A DNA stretch of 64,000 nucleotides from positions 1 to 64,000 of the forward strand of contig NZ_LIKT01000013.1 of the NCBI RefSeq assembly GCF_001294455.1, read 5' to 3'. Of this stretch, positions 16,874 to 26,303 are shown in pieces (position 1 is the stretch's first letter; every line of letters begins with the position of its first letter). A program made the translations under genes and the position numbers. Source of the DNA: Phaeobacter sp. 11ANDIMAR09. GTDB lineage: Bacteria; Pseudomonadota; Alphaproteobacteria; Rhodobacterales; Rhodobacteraceae. Below the pieces are notes generated by a model. It searched no databases, had not been told where the DNA came from, and worked only from the letters and a program-made list of their open reading frames with translations.

Positions 16874-18046
16874 ATGCAAAAAATCTCTATTTTTGGAGCC
16901 ACAGGCTCGATCGGTCAAAGCACTATTGATTTGATCCGGCGGGATTTGAGTTCCTATGACGTGGTGGCCCTGACAGGCGGGCGAAATATTGCCCGGCTGG
17001 CGGCTGATGCCATTGAGCTGGGTGCCGATCTGGCCGTTACCGCCTATGAGGAGGCGCTTCCGGAACTGCGCCAGGCGCTGGCTGGCAGCGGGGTCGAGGC
17101 GAGCGCGGGGCAGGCGGCTTTGATCGAAGCCGCGGCGCGGCCTGCGGATTGGATCATGTCTGCCATTGTCGGGGTTGCTGGGCTTGCGCCGGGGCTCAAA
17201 GCGCTGGAACAGGGCACGACGCTGGCGCTCGCCAATAAGGAGTCGCTGGTCTGCGCCGGGAGGCTCCTGTTGGATACCGCCAAGCAGTACGGCGCACGCC
17301 TGCTGCCCGTCGATAGCGAACATTCGGCGGTGTTTCAGGGGCTGGTGGGCGAAGACATCTCGGCTGTTGAACGTATTGTTATCACAGCCTCGGGGGGCGC
17401 CTTTCGGGATTGGCCGCTGGAGAACCTAAAAACGGCCACCTTGGCCCAGGCTTCCGCGCATCCCAATTGGGATATGGGGCAACGCATTACCATCGACAGC
17501 GCATCGATGTTCAATAAGGCCTTGGAAGTTATTGAAACTCGTGAATACTTTGGAGTGGAGCCAGAGCAGATCGAGGTTCTGGTTCATCCTGAATCCCTGG
17601 TGCATGCGCTGGTTGGGTTTCGGGATGGGGCTTTGATGGCACATCTGGGGGCTCCGGATATGCGCCATGCAATTGGTTATGCGCTACATTGGCCCGAGCG
17701 GCGGGATCTGCCTGTCGCGCGGCTGGATCTGGCCCAGATCGGCCAGCTGAATTTTTCCACGCCCGATCTGATCCGCTATCCGGCACTGTCGCAAGCAAGC
17801 GGTGTGATGCAGCGCGGCGGGCTGATGGGGGCGGTGTTCAACGCTGCCAAGGAACGCGCGTTGGATCATTTTATTGCCGGTGACATCGGTTTCACCGATA
17901 TGGCCGAGATCACGGCACGGGTTCTGGAACGGGTTGAGACGCAAAGCGGCCTTATTGATTCCGCAATGACCCTTGATAACGTCACACAGATTGACCACAT
18001 CGCCCGCAAGTCTGCGGATGTGGCCGCAGCTCAAACCATAGGGTAA
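16874..18046 (+). CDS. dxr: 1-deoxy-D-xylulose 5-phosphate reductoisomerase
   Basis: 390 residues. Converts DXP to MEP with NADPH, second step of the non-mevalonate isoprenoid route. N-terminal dinucleotide motif GATGSIGQSTIDLI, LANKESLVCAG (metal and substrate region), PVDSEHSAVFQ, and ITASGGAFRDWP are present. Sits between cdsA and rseP as in many proteobacteria, supplying isoprenoid precursors to the same envelope pathway as uppS. Confidence 0.97.
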   Translation: MQKISIFGATGSIGQSTIDLIRRDLSSYDVVALTGGRNIARLAADAIELGADLAVTAYEEALPELRQALAGSGVEASAGQAALIEAAARPADWIMSAIVGVAGLAPGLKALEQGTTLALANKESLVCAGRLLLDTAKQYGARLLPVDSEHSAVFQGLVGEDISAVERIVITASGGAFRDWPLENLKTATLAQASAHPNWDMGQRITIDSASMFNKALEVIETREYFGVEPEQIEVLVHPESLVHALVGFRDGALMAHLGAPDMRHAIGYALHWPERRDLPVARLDLAQIGQLNFSTPDLIRYPALSQASGVMQRGGLMGAVFNAAKERALDHFIAGDIGFTDMAEITARVLERVETQSGLIDSAMTLDNVTQIDHIARKSADVAAAQTIG

Positions 18047-18050
18047 CGCT

Positions 18051-19400
18051 TTGGACCTCCTCTCCCTTCTCCCGCAAATCAGCGGGCTGTTCTATACCAT
18101 TGTCAGCTTTGTGGTGGCGCTTTCGGTCATCGTCGCGGTGCATGAATATGGCCATTATATTGTGGGGCGCTGGTCTGGCATCCACGCCGAGGTCTTTTCG
18201 CTGGGATTTGGTCCGGTACTGTGGAGCCGTCACGATAAACATGGCACCAAGTGGCAAATTGCGGCGCTACCGTTTGGGGGATATGTCAAATTCCTTGGCG
18301 ATGCTGATGCGGCCTCCGGCAAAGACCTGGATGTGATCGAAGCGGCTGCAGCAGATCCGGTGCAACTGCGCCGGACCATGCACGGGGCGCCGCTTTGGGC
18401 GCGCGCTGCGACCGTTGCTGCGGGACCGGTGTTCAATTTTGTCATGTCGATTGCCGTCTTTGCCTCTTTGGCTCTGTACTTTGGTATGGTCCGCACCCCC
18501 TTGACGATTGGGTCTTTGGTGCCTGTTCCCGGGGTGGAAAACACGCTGCGCCCGGGGGATGAGCTGCTTGAAGTTGGCGGCATTGTGCTTCCGGAACTCG
18601 GCGATACGGCGGGCTGGACGGCGTTTCGCGAGGCCCTGCCTGTAACCCCCAGTTTAGACTATCTGGTCCGTCGCGACGGTGTTGAGCACAGCCTCGTAGA
18701 TACCCATTTTGCCCCGGCCTATGTGTCGTCTGTGACACCGCGCAGTGCCGCTGCGGATGCTGGGGTTCTGACGGGGGATTTCATCACTGCTGTAGATGGT
18801 GAACCTGTTTTTGCTTTTGGGCAGTTGGTTGCCAAGGTCGCAGAAACCAAGGGGGCTGAGCTCTCTCTTGAGATTATGCGCGACGGGACCAAGCTGGAGA
18901 TGACCTTGTCGCCGCGCCATGTGGACCTGCCAAACCCCGAAGGTGGGTTCACCAGCCGCTGGCTGATCGGGATTGGTGGTGGTAGCCTGATAGACTATCA
19001 GACGGAACCTGCCAGCATTGGCCATGCGCTCAGCACGGGGACAGAACAAGTCTGGACTGTGATCCGCTCATCGATTTCTGGGCTGACACATATTATCAGC
19101 GGGGCCATCAGCACCTGTAACCTGTCAGGTCCGATCGGCATCGCCAAGGCGTCCAGCGACACGGCGAGCCAGGGGGCTGCCAGCTTCATCCGCTTTATTG
19201 CGGTCCTGTCGACGGCCATTGGTCTGCTTAACCTGTTTCCCATCCCGGCGCTGGATGGCGGCCATCTGGTGTTTTACGCCTATGAGGCGGTTGTTGGTCG
19301 CCCGCCCAGTGATCGCGCAATTCAGATCCTGATGACCGCAGGTATTGTGATGATCCTGTCTTTGATGGTCTTTTCGCTGAGCAACGATATTTTCTGCTAA
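18051..19400 (+). CDS. rseP: Site-2 protease RseP (membrane zinc metalloprotease)
   Basis: 449 residues. Intramembrane protease that completes cleavage of anti-sigma factors and signal peptides. First helix carries the zinc motif HEYGH; the second zinc ligand lies in the C-terminal LDGGH segment of NLFPIPALDGGHLVFY. A central PDZ part (about 130-300) lies between. Start is a TTG (18051) 4 bp after dxr, with AGGGT upstream. Ends at the terminator 19427-19458. Confidence 0.95.
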   Translation: MDLLSLLPQISGLFYTIVSFVVALSVIVAVHEYGHYIVGRWSGIHAEVFSLGFGPVLWSRHDKHGTKWQIAALPFGGYVKFLGDADAASGKDLDVIEAAAADPVQLRRTMHGAPLWARAATVAAGPVFNFVMSIAVFASLALYFGMVRTPLTIGSLVPVPGVENTLRPGDELLEVGGIVLPELGDTAGWTAFREALPVTPSLDYLVRRDGVEHSLVDTHFAPAYVSSVTPRSAAADAGVLTGDFITAVDGEPVFAFGQLVAKVAETKGAELSLEIMRDGTKLEMTLSPRHVDLPNPEGGFTSRWLIGIGGGSLIDYQTEPASIGHALSTGTEQVWTVIRSSISGLTHIISGAISTCNLSGPIGIAKASSDTASQGAASFIRFIAVLSTAIGLLNLFPIPALDGGHLVFYAYEAVVGRPPSDRAIQILMTAGIVMILSLMVFSLSNDIFC

Positions 19401-19426
19401 GGGCAGACCTAAACCGACTGCCCCAT

Positions 19427-19458
19427 AGCCCGCCCTCTGATCCTGAGGGCGGGCTTTT
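19427..19458 (+). terminator. Rho-independent terminator after rseP
   Basis: An 11-bp perfect stem AGCCCGCCCTC / GAGGGCGGGCT with loop TGATCCT and TTTT afterwards, 26 bp past the rseP stop. Confidence 0.85.
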
Positions 19459-19653
19459 GCTTTTGTCATGGCTGGGGCTTTGCCGCTTTGGCGATGCCCA
19501 AGTTCTGCCCTTGTCTCGCGATGCCCAACTGATGCCACATTCGCCAGTTAATGAATTGGTAATCTGCATTAACGCGCAGGATCGGACAGGGTCCCATGCC
19601 AGGACTTAAGTTTTTGCTCCGCTTCTGTGCTCTTTGTCCTGGGGGATCAAACC

Positions 19654-19791
19654 ATGCAAAGCTACATGATGGCGCCGAATGAAACCGAAAACGGATTTGC
19701 ACTTTTGCTACGCCTGAACTGGGATCGTGCGCTTGCAGCGGGCTTCATTCTGCTCTCGCTTTGGCTGGGCAGTTGGCTGGCCGCTTTGTAA
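19654..19791 (+). CDS. Small single-helix membrane protein, 45 residues
   Basis: Starts ATG with GGGGGA 6 bases upstream. N-terminal half is polar (MQSYMMAPNETENG) and the C-terminal half is one membrane helix (about 28-45, AAGFILLSLWLGSWLAAL). It lies alone in the 527-bp gap between the rseP terminator and bamA. No family recognised. Its good ribosome site and a sensible helix argue it is real; conservation would settle it. Confidence 0.5.
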   Translation: MQSYMMAPNETENGFALLLRLNWDRALAAGFILLSLWLGSWLAAL

Positions 19792-19896
19792 TCTCATCAT
19801 AAGTCTAAATTTTTTAGTCAAGACGGCGCGCGGGTTCCTGCCTGCGTGTTTTTTTGTGGGTTTTGACAACCGCCCTCAAACCCGCTACGCACTGTG

Positions 19897-19912
19897 TTAA
19901 GCTGCTATTAAT
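19897..19912 (+). promoter_or_regulatory. Near-consensus CtrA site before bamA
   Basis: TTAAGCTGCTATTAAT fits TTAA-N7-TTAA, differing from the CtrA consensus only in the last base (T for C). It ends 15 bp before the bamA start, so it could act on a promoter here or be a chance AT-rich match. Confidence 0.35.
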
Positions 19913-19927
19913 TTCGGGTAAACACTG

Positions 19928-22348
19928 ATGGTCTGGGGCAAGAACGTGGGCATATCCTGCGGTAAGCGCGAAAAGCGTACCAATATTTTGTATCGGGGCG
20001 TATCTGTCGTCGCTCTGACGGTTACTTTCGGATTTGGGCTGTCACCCAATTTTGCCGAAGCTCAAAACTACCGCTTTAATCGGGTGCAGGTAGAGGGCAA
20101 CCAACGTATTCAAAGCTCAACAATCGTTGCCTATACGGGCATTGAACGGGGCAAGACGGTATCGGCTGGCAAGTTGAACGATGCCTATCAGAACATCATC
20201 GACAGCGGTGTATTTGAATCGGTTGATCTGGTCCCCAAGGGGAACACCCTGGTTATCAAAGTGACCGAATTCCCGACCATCAATAAGATCAACTTTGAAG
20301 GCAACCGTCGGATTAAGGATGAGAATCTCTCTGGGATTATCGAATCGTCCCCACGACGGGTGTTCGATCCTGCGGTGGCCGAACGTGACGCCGCCGCCAT
20401 TGCCGAAGCCTATGGCGTGCAGGGCCGACTTGCCTCTCGGGTGACGCCGCGGATCATCCGCCGCAGCGACAACCGCGTTGATCTGGTGTTTGAAATCTCC
20501 GAAGGGGATACCACCGAGGTGGAACGCGTTTCCTTCCTGGGCAACCAAGTCTATTCCGACCGCAGGCTGCGCAGGGTTCTGGAGACAAAGCAGGCAGGCT
20601 TTTTGCGGGCCTTTATCAACAAAGACACTTTGATCGAGGATCGCGTCGAGTTTGACAAGCAGATCCTGCGTGATTTCTACCTGTCGCGCGGCTATGTCGA
20701 TTTCCGGGTCAATAGTGCCAATGCTGAAGTCACTCGGGAGCGGGATGCGGTTTTTCTGGTTGTTGATGTTACCGAAGGCCAGCAGTTCTCTTTTGGCGAC
20801 ATCACAGTCACCAGCGAAGTTTCCGAAGCGGATGCAGATGTCTTCCGGCAGGCCCTCAAATCCAAGCCGGGGGTGATTTATTCGCCGACAATCGTAGAGA
20901 CCGAGATTGAGCGCATGGAAACGCTGGCTCTGCGTTTGGGCATCGATTTCCTGCGGATCGAACCTCGGGTGACACGGAATGATCGCGACCTTACTCTTGA
21001 TCTCGACTATGTGCTCACACGCGGCCCACGTGTTTTTGTTGAGCGTATCGATATTGAGGGCAACACAACCACTCTGGACCGGGTGATCCGCCAGAAATTC
21101 CGCACCGTCGAAGGCGATCCTTTCAACCCGCGTGAAATCCGGCGTACAGCCGAACGAATTCGCGCGCTTGGCTTCTTCTCGGAAGCGGATGTCGATGTGC
21201 GTGAAGGTAGTTCGCCGAGCCTCGTTGTTGTGGACGTTGATGTCGAAGAACAGCCAACAGGTTCTTTGAGCCTGGGTGGGTCATACTCGATTGATTCCGG
21301 TTTGGGGCTCTCCATTGGCTTGACGGAGAACAATTTCCTGGGACGTGGCCAGCGGCTTTCCTTTGCTATCGCAACTGCGACAGAAGAAGACGAATATGTC
21401 TTGGGGTTTGTTGAACCTCATCTTCTGGGGCGGGACCTTCGCTTCAGCTTAGATCTTGGTGTTGCAGAGTCGGATTCGAGTTTTTCTCAATACGACACTA
21501 AGCGGGCTTTCGTCACTCCGGCCCTCACCTTCAACCTGAGTGAGAGCACTGCGCTTCAGCTGAGCTATTCGTGGCAGAGTTCCGAGATGATTGCTCGGGC
21601 TGATGTGTCAGATACCAGCATAGTTCCAACCAATGTCTATGCATCTGCCTCACCGACCGTTGTAAATGAGATTTCCCAGGGCGAGCGCAGCAGTAGTATT
21701 GTCGGGTTTAAGTATACCTATGACAGCCGTCTGATCGGACTTGATCCAAATGCGGGTTTCTTGTTTGAATTTGGCGCTGACTATGCGGGTCTCGGTGGCG
21801 ACAACGAATATGTAAAAACCACCACCAAGTTTGTTGCCCAAAAGATGGTTTTCAACGAAGAGGTCACCCTGCGGGCGACTCTGGAAACCGGAGCTTTGCA
21901 CTGGCTTGGCAGTAACAACAGCAGATCTTTGGATCGGTTTATCCTATCTCCGTCGATCATGCGTGGCTTTGAACCTGGCGGCATTGGCCCACGGGACCAG
22001 AGCGCCTACCCTGGTGGCAGCACCGGAAGCTATGATGATTTCCTGGGGGGCAATCTGTTTGCCGTTGCACGTTTTGATGCTGAGTTCCCGCTGGGGCTGC
22101 CAGAAGAGCTTGGGCTCCGAGGCGGGGTTTTTTACGACATCGGCAACCTTTGGGGGCTTAACGATGTGGACACATCTGGCAGCTCGAACATTGTCGGCCG
22201 AGATGGTTCATTCCGCCATGTTGTCGGCTTCTCGTTGCTTTGGACTACCGGGCTTGGCCCGCTACGGTTCAACTTTTCAAAGGCGCTACGCAAAGAAGAC
22301 TTTGATAAGGAACAAAGCTTCGATCTGACCCTACAGGCACGGTTCTAA
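19928..22348 (+). CDS. bamA: Outer membrane protein assembly factor BamA
   Basis: 806 residues. Inserts beta-barrel proteins into the outer membrane. N-terminal signal (about 1-45, longer than usual, ending AEAQNY), five POTRA repeats (about 46-420; the first begins FNRVQVEGNQRI), then a 16-strand barrel with the family motif region GFEPGGIGPRD for the inward loop (about 678-688) and a terminal strand ending in an aromatic residue (LTLQARF). Followed within 4 bp by the Skp-like gene. Confidence 0.97.
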   Translation: MVWGKNVGISCGKREKRTNILYRGVSVVALTVTFGFGLSPNFAEAQNYRFNRVQVEGNQRIQSSTIVAYTGIERGKTVSAGKLNDAYQNIIDSGVFESVDLVPKGNTLVIKVTEFPTINKINFEGNRRIKDENLSGIIESSPRRVFDPAVAERDAAAIAEAYGVQGRLASRVTPRIIRRSDNRVDLVFEISEGDTTEVERVSFLGNQVYSDRRLRRVLETKQAGFLRAFINKDTLIEDRVEFDKQILRDFYLSRGYVDFRVNSANAEVTRERDAVFLVVDVTEGQQFSFGDITVTSEVSEADADVFRQALKSKPGVIYSPTIVETEIERMETLALRLGIDFLRIEPRVTRNDRDLTLDLDYVLTRGPRVFVERIDIEGNTTTLDRVIRQKFRTVEGDPFNPREIRRTAERIRALGFFSEADVDVREGSSPSLVVVDVDVEEQPTGSLSLGGSYSIDSGLGLSIGLTENNFLGRGQRLSFAIATATEEDEYVLGFVEPHLLGRDLRFSLDLGVAESDSSFSQYDTKRAFVTPALTFNLSESTALQLSYSWQSSEMIARADVSDTSIVPTNVYASASPTVVNEISQGERSSSIVGFKYTYDSRLIGLDPNAGFLFEFGADYAGLGGDNEYVKTTTKFVAQKMVFNEEVTLRATLETGALHWLGSNNSRSLDRFILSPSIMRGFEPGGIGPRDQSAYPGGSTGSYDDFLGGNLFAVARFDAEFPLGLPEELGLRGGVFYDIGNLWGLNDVDTSGSSNIVGRDGSFRHVVGFSLLWTTGLGPLRFNFSKALRKEDFDKEQSFDLTLQARF

Positions 22349-22352
22349 ACCT

Positions 22353-22994
22353 GTGATCGGGAGTTTGGCAAAATCTCTGCCGTTTCAAAAACCACCAGCG
22401 CTGGCCTTCGGGCTGGCGCTTGTTACCCTGATCACCGGAACATTGCCGACGCTCGCCCAGCAATCACTGCCGATGACAGGGTTTGAGATGGGGCGGGACG
22501 TTCAGCTGGGAACGCCTCAAAGCGGTCTTTTGACGATCCAGCCCGACCGGCTTTTCTCGGAAAGCCTATTTGGCAAGCGCGTCACCCGTGAAATCGAAGC
22601 CGAAGGGGCGGTCTTGACTGTTGAGAACCGTAATATCGAAGCCGAGTTACGGACCGAAGAACAGGAATTGACCGAGCGGCGCAGTCAGATGGAAGCCGAG
22701 GCCTTTCGGGCTCTTGCAGATGCCTTTGACCGCAAGGTTCAGGAGACGCGCAATACTCAAGAACAAAAGCTTCGTGAGATCACGCAGTTGGGAGAGGATG
22801 CGCGGCGCGAGTTTTTCGCCGCTTCCTTGCCTGTGCTCGAGGGGATTATGCGGGAAACCGGGGCCGGGGCGATCCTGGATCACTCTACGGTTTTCCTAAG
22901 CGCAGATGTCGTGGATATCACTGAACTTGCCATCAGCCGGATCGACAGGGTGCTTGGCGACGGGCTGGGGCAGGCGGGTGCAGACGACCAATAG
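22353..22994 (+). CDS. OmpH/Skp-like periplasmic chaperone
   Basis: 213 residues. Signal peptide (about 1-35, cut near LAQQ) and a long charged coiled-coil region (about 85-160, with AVLTVENRNIEAELRTEEQE), as in Skp proteins that hold unfolded outer membrane proteins for the BAM machine. The start is GTG at 22353, 4 bp after bamA. N-terminal extension before the tentacle domain is longer than in E. coli Skp. lpxD, which usually follows skp, is absent; fabZ comes next. Confidence 0.88.
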   Translation: MIGSLAKSLPFQKPPALAFGLALVTLITGTLPTLAQQSLPMTGFEMGRDVQLGTPQSGLLTIQPDRLFSESLFGKRVTREIEAEGAVLTVENRNIEAELRTEEQELTERRSQMEAEAFRALADAFDRKVQETRNTQEQKLREITQLGEDARREFFAASLPVLEGIMRETGAGAILDHSTVFLSADVVDITELAISRIDRVLGDGLGQAGADDQ

Positions 22995-23068
22995 GCTGTC
23001 GAAAGCTTGCTCAAAACGGGCCTAGTTGATAGGGACGTTTCAAACCATTCAAAGACAGGAAGAATGCC

Positions 23069-23533
23069 ATGACCGCTGAGCTGCAGAGCGCCGATATCCA
23101 CCTGATCCAGCGGATCCTGCCGCACCGCTACCCCTTTCTCTTGGTCGATAAAGTCGTCGATATTGATGGTATGAAATCGGCACGCGGCATCAAGAATGTG
23201 ACCATGAACGAGCCGCATTTTCAGGGGCATTTCCCTGGGACGCCAATCATGCCAGGGGTCACAATTGTCGAAGCCATGGCGCAGACCGCAGGTGTCATGT
23301 TGGGGGTGGCCCTTGATATGGCCGATCGGGACCTGCTGATCTATTTCATGAATATCGACAAGTGCAAATTCCGTCGCAAGGTCATCCCCGGAGATGTTCT
23401 GGAGATGAATGTGGAAGTCCTGCGCGGCAAGCCAGGTGGTAAAATCTTTAAATTCAAAGGGGTTGCCACGGTAGAGGGTGAAGCTGCGGCCGAGGCCGAG
23501 TTTACGGCCATGGTGGATATTCAAAAGGATTGA
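23069..23533 (+). CDS. fabZ: 3-hydroxyacyl-ACP dehydratase FabZ
   Basis: 154 residues, hot-dog fold. Dehydrates 3-hydroxyacyl-ACP in fatty acid elongation and balances the 3-hydroxyacyl pool used by lipid A synthesis. [11 protein letters not shown] at the N-terminus holds the catalytic His, and [19 protein letters not shown] holds the catalytic acidic residue of the long helix. The stop lies 2 bp before the lpxA start. Confidence 0.97.
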   Translation: MTAELQSADIHLIQRILPHRYPFLLVDKVVDIDGMKSARGIKNVTMNEPHFQGHFPGTPIMPGVTIVEAMAQTAGVMLGVALDMADRDLLIYFMNIDKCKFRRKVIPGDVLEMNVEVLRGKPGGKIFKFKGVATVEGEAAAEAEFTAMVDIQKD

Positions 23534-23535
23534 AT

Positions 23536-24324
23536 ATGATGAGCCAGATTCATCCCAGCGCGGTGATTGAAGAGGGCGCCAAGATTGGCGAGGGATGCGA
23601 GATCGGTCCCTTTTGCCATATTGGCCCCGAGGTTGTTCTGGGAGACCGCGTGACGCTTAAGTCTCATGTGGTTGTCACCGGGGACTGCGAAATTGGCGAT
23701 GACACGGTGGTCTTTTCCTTTGCCGTGCTTGGCGAGATCCCTCAGGATCTCAAGTTCCAGGGCGAAAAAAGCCGTACTGTCATTGGCAAGCGCAATCGCA
23801 TTCGGGAACATGTCACGGTCAATGCCGGCACCGAAGGTGGGGGCGGTGTGACCCGTATCGGTGACGATGGGCTGTTTATGGCGGGCTGTCATATTGCCCA
23901 TGATGCTATTGTTGGTGACCGGGTCATAGTGGTGAATTCCGCAGCCGTGGCCGGCCATTGCGTGCTCGAAGACGATGTGATCATCGGCGGGCTCTCTGGT
24001 ATTCATCAATGGGTGCGTATCGGCCGCGGTGCCATCATTGGCGCGGTGACCATGGTGACCAATGACGTTATCCCCTATGGGCTGGTGCAGGCGCCACGCG
24101 GTGGGCTGGACGGTCTTAATCTTGTTGGGCTCAAACGCCGGGGTGTCACCCGCTCAGATATCACCGCCCTGCGAGCGGCCTTTCAGATGTTGGCCCAGGG
24201 AGAGGGGACGTTTCAGGAACGGGCCCGCCGGTTGGGCGAGGAGACCGAGAGTGCCTATGTGGAAGAAATTGTCTCTTTTATCACGGGTCAAACAGATCGC
24301 TCTTTTTTGACCCCCGGAGGATGA
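23536..24324 (+). CDS. lpxA: UDP-N-acetylglucosamine acyltransferase
   Basis: 262 residues. First step of lipid A synthesis, moving 3-hydroxyacyl from ACP to UDP-GlcNAc. Left-handed beta helix of hexapeptide repeats from the first residues (IHPSAVIEEGAKIGEGCEIG) to about 190, with GCHIAHDAIVGD carrying the catalytic His, then a helical C-terminal part. Two ATGs at 23536 and 23539 are possible starts. lpxD is not in this cluster. Confidence 0.96.
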   Translation: MMSQIHPSAVIEEGAKIGEGCEIGPFCHIGPEVVLGDRVTLKSHVVVTGDCEIGDDTVVFSFAVLGEIPQDLKFQGEKSRTVIGKRNRIREHVTVNAGTEGGGGVTRIGDDGLFMAGCHIAHDAIVGDRVIVVNSAAVAGHCVLEDDVIIGGLSGIHQWVRIGRGAIIGAVTMVTNDVIPYGLVQAPRGGLDGLNLVGLKRRGVTRSDITALRAAFQMLAQGEGTFQERARRLGEETESAYVEEIVSFITGQTDRSFLTPGG

Positions 24325-24328
24325 CCCT

Positions 24329-25117
24329 ATGCTCGCAGTGATTGCCGGGACCGGGCTGTTGCCAAAAGAAGTTTCTGATCGCCAAACCAAACGGCCTCTG
24401 ATCTGTGCGATGGAGGGCTCGGAGCCCGATTGCGTGGATGCTGAAATCTCGTTTCGCATTGAACATTTAGGCAGTTTTCTGGCGCGGTTGCAGGCGGCCG
24501 GGGTGACAGAGGTTTGCCTGGCCGGGGCGGTTAGTCGCCCAGCCATTGACCCCACCGCGATTGATGCGGCGACTATGCCCATGGTTCCGGTGATCCAAGC
24601 GGCGTTGGGGGCTGGGGATGATGGCGCGCTGCGCGCAGTCATGGGGCTAATCGAGCAGGCAGGGTTCACCCTGCGCGCCGCACATGAGGTTGCCCCTGAA
24701 CTGCTGATGCAAGAGGGGGTGCCGACCCAGGTACAGCCCGGCGCCCTGGACAAGGCAGATGCGGATCGCGGTGCTGCAGTGGTTGCGGCCATGTCGGCTG
24801 CAGATATTGGTCAATGCTGCGCCATTCGTGCGCGCCAGGCCATTGCCGTGGAGGGCGCTTTTGGCACCAATTGGCTTTTGCAAAGCCTCAACCAACGCCC
24901 CGACGGGCAGGGCGGGCTGTTGTTCAAAGCGCCCAAACCGGGACAGGACAGACGGGCAGATCTGCCTGCCATCGGCCCAAGGACCGTTGAACTGGCTGCC
25001 AAGGCCGGACTGTCAGGCATTGTGCTGGAGGCCGGAGGAGTCATTGTGCTGGAGCAGGAAAAGGTGATTGCAGCCTGTGATCGCCTGGGCCTGTTTCTCT
25101 GGCTGCGCGCCTCGTGA
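24329..25117 (+). CDS. lpxI: UDP-2,3-diacylglucosamine pyrophosphatase LpxI
   Basis: 262 residues, DUF1009 family. Hydrolyses UDP-2,3-diacylglucosamine to lipid X in alphaproteobacteria, replacing LpxH. The start LAVIAGTGLLPKEV, the middle ALDKADADRG and the C-terminal GLSGIVLEAGGVIVLEQE are typical of the family. Sits exactly between lpxA and lpxB and overlaps lpxB by 4 bp. Confidence 0.94.
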   Translation: MLAVIAGTGLLPKEVSDRQTKRPLICAMEGSEPDCVDAEISFRIEHLGSFLARLQAAGVTEVCLAGAVSRPAIDPTAIDAATMPMVPVIQAALGAGDDGALRAVMGLIEQAGFTLRAAHEVAPELLMQEGVPTQVQPGALDKADADRGAAVVAAMSAADIGQCCAIRARQAIAVEGAFGTNWLLQSLNQRPDGQGGLLFKAPKPGQDRRADLPAIGPRTVELAAKAGLSGIVLEAGGVIVLEQEKVIAACDRLGLFLWLRAS

Positions 25118-26271
25118 GCCTGAAGGTCTTTATTCTGGCCGGAGAGCCCTCCGGGGACCGGCTGGGGGGGGCTTTGATGGCAGGGCTCAACACCCTGAAC
25201 CCGGATGTGACTTTTGACGGGATTGGTGGCGCACTCATGCAGGCGCAGGGGCTGCGCTCTCGCTTTCCGATGGAAGAGCTGTCGGTGATGGGGCTGGCAG
25301 AGGTTCTGCCAAAGTACCGCCATCTCAAGCGTCGCATCCGCGAAACGGCTGAGGCGGTGATTGCCCAGAAACCCGACGTGTTGATCACCATCGATAGTCC
25401 AGATTTTTCACTGCGGGTCGCTGCCCTCGTTAAGGCGGGCAGCGATATTCGCACCGTCCACTACGTGGCGCCCTCGGTCTGGGCCTGGCGGCCCAAGCGG
25501 GCGGTGAAGATGGCCAAGAGCATTGATCAGGTTCTGGCCTTGCTTCCCTTTGAGCCTCCTCTGATGCAGGCGGCGGGGATGGATTGCGATTTTGTCGGTC
25601 ATCCGGTTGTGGCAGAGCCCCTGGCCACCGAGACAGAGATCCGCGATTTCCGACAAGAGTTTAACCTGGGGGATCAGCCGCTGGTTCTGGCGCTGCCAGG
25701 ATCACGACGGTCCGAGGTCACGCGACTTGGCCCCGTTTTTGGCGAGGCCTTGCAGGCCTTTGCCCATTTCCACCCCGGTTATCGGGTGGTTGTACCCTGT
25801 GCCGCTCCGGTGGCGGATCTGGTACGGTCGCAGGCCGAAGATTGGCCCGAGGATACCCTGTTTCTGGACCCAGCCGCCTATGACGCAGAGCGCTACGCGG
25901 CAATCAAACGCGCGGCCTTTGCGGGGCCAAGCCTAGCGCTTGCTGCCTCCGGGACGGTCTCGCTGGAATTGGCGGCGGCAGCAACGCCGATGGTCATTGC
26001 CTATCGATTCCAGTGGCTCACCTGGCAGGTGATGAAACGCATGGCGCTGGTGGATACGGTGACGCTGGTCAACCTGGTCAGCGAGACCCGCGTGGTGCCG
26101 GAATGTCTGGGGCCCGATTGCACCGCAGAAAATATTGCCGCCAAGTTGGATGAGCTGGCCCAAGCGCCAGAGCTGCAAAACGCGGCTATGGCGGTCACCA
26201 TGCAACGCCTGGGACTGGGGGGCGAAGATCCTGGCTTGCGGGCCGCCAGGGCGGTTTTGAACCGCCTCTAG
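25114..26271 (+). CDS. lpxB: Lipid-A-disaccharide synthase
   Basis: 385 residues, GT19 glycosyltransferase at the inner membrane. Joins lipid X and UDP-diacylglucosamine. N-terminal FILAGEPSGDRLGGALMAGL, then YVAPSVWAWRPKRA, GHPVVAEPL, LPGSRRSEV and the nucleotide-binding LAASGTVSLELA. Last gene of the envelope cluster; convergent with mnmA after 32 bp. Confidence 0.96.
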   Translation: MSLKVFILAGEPSGDRLGGALMAGLNTLNPDVTFDGIGGALMQAQGLRSRFPMEELSVMGLAEVLPKYRHLKRRIRETAEAVIAQKPDVLITIDSPDFSLRVAALVKAGSDIRTVHYVAPSVWAWRPKRAVKMAKSIDQVLALLPFEPPLMQAAGMDCDFVGHPVVAEPLATETEIRDFRQEFNLGDQPLVLALPGSRRSEVTRLGPVFGEALQAFAHFHPGYRVVVPCAAPVADLVRSQAEDWPEDTLFLDPAAYDAERYAAIKRAAFAGPSLALAASGTVSLELAAAATPMVIAYRFQWLTWQVMKRMALVDTVTLVNLVSETRVVPECLGPDCTAENIAAKLDELAQAPELQNAAMAVTMQRLGLGGEDPGLRAARAVLNRL

Positions 26272-26303
26272 CACACGTTTCTGTAGTGCCCATGGGGCGG
26301 AGC

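Noticed and set aside
15944-17323. Long minus-strand frame opposite uppS, cdsA and dxr
   Set aside because: Antisense to three certain genes; Gln/His/Arg-rich composition as in shadows of GC-rich genes.
19535-19560. Further CtrA-like TTAA cluster before the 45-residue gene
   Set aside because: Half-sites are not spaced by seven bases; too weak to call.
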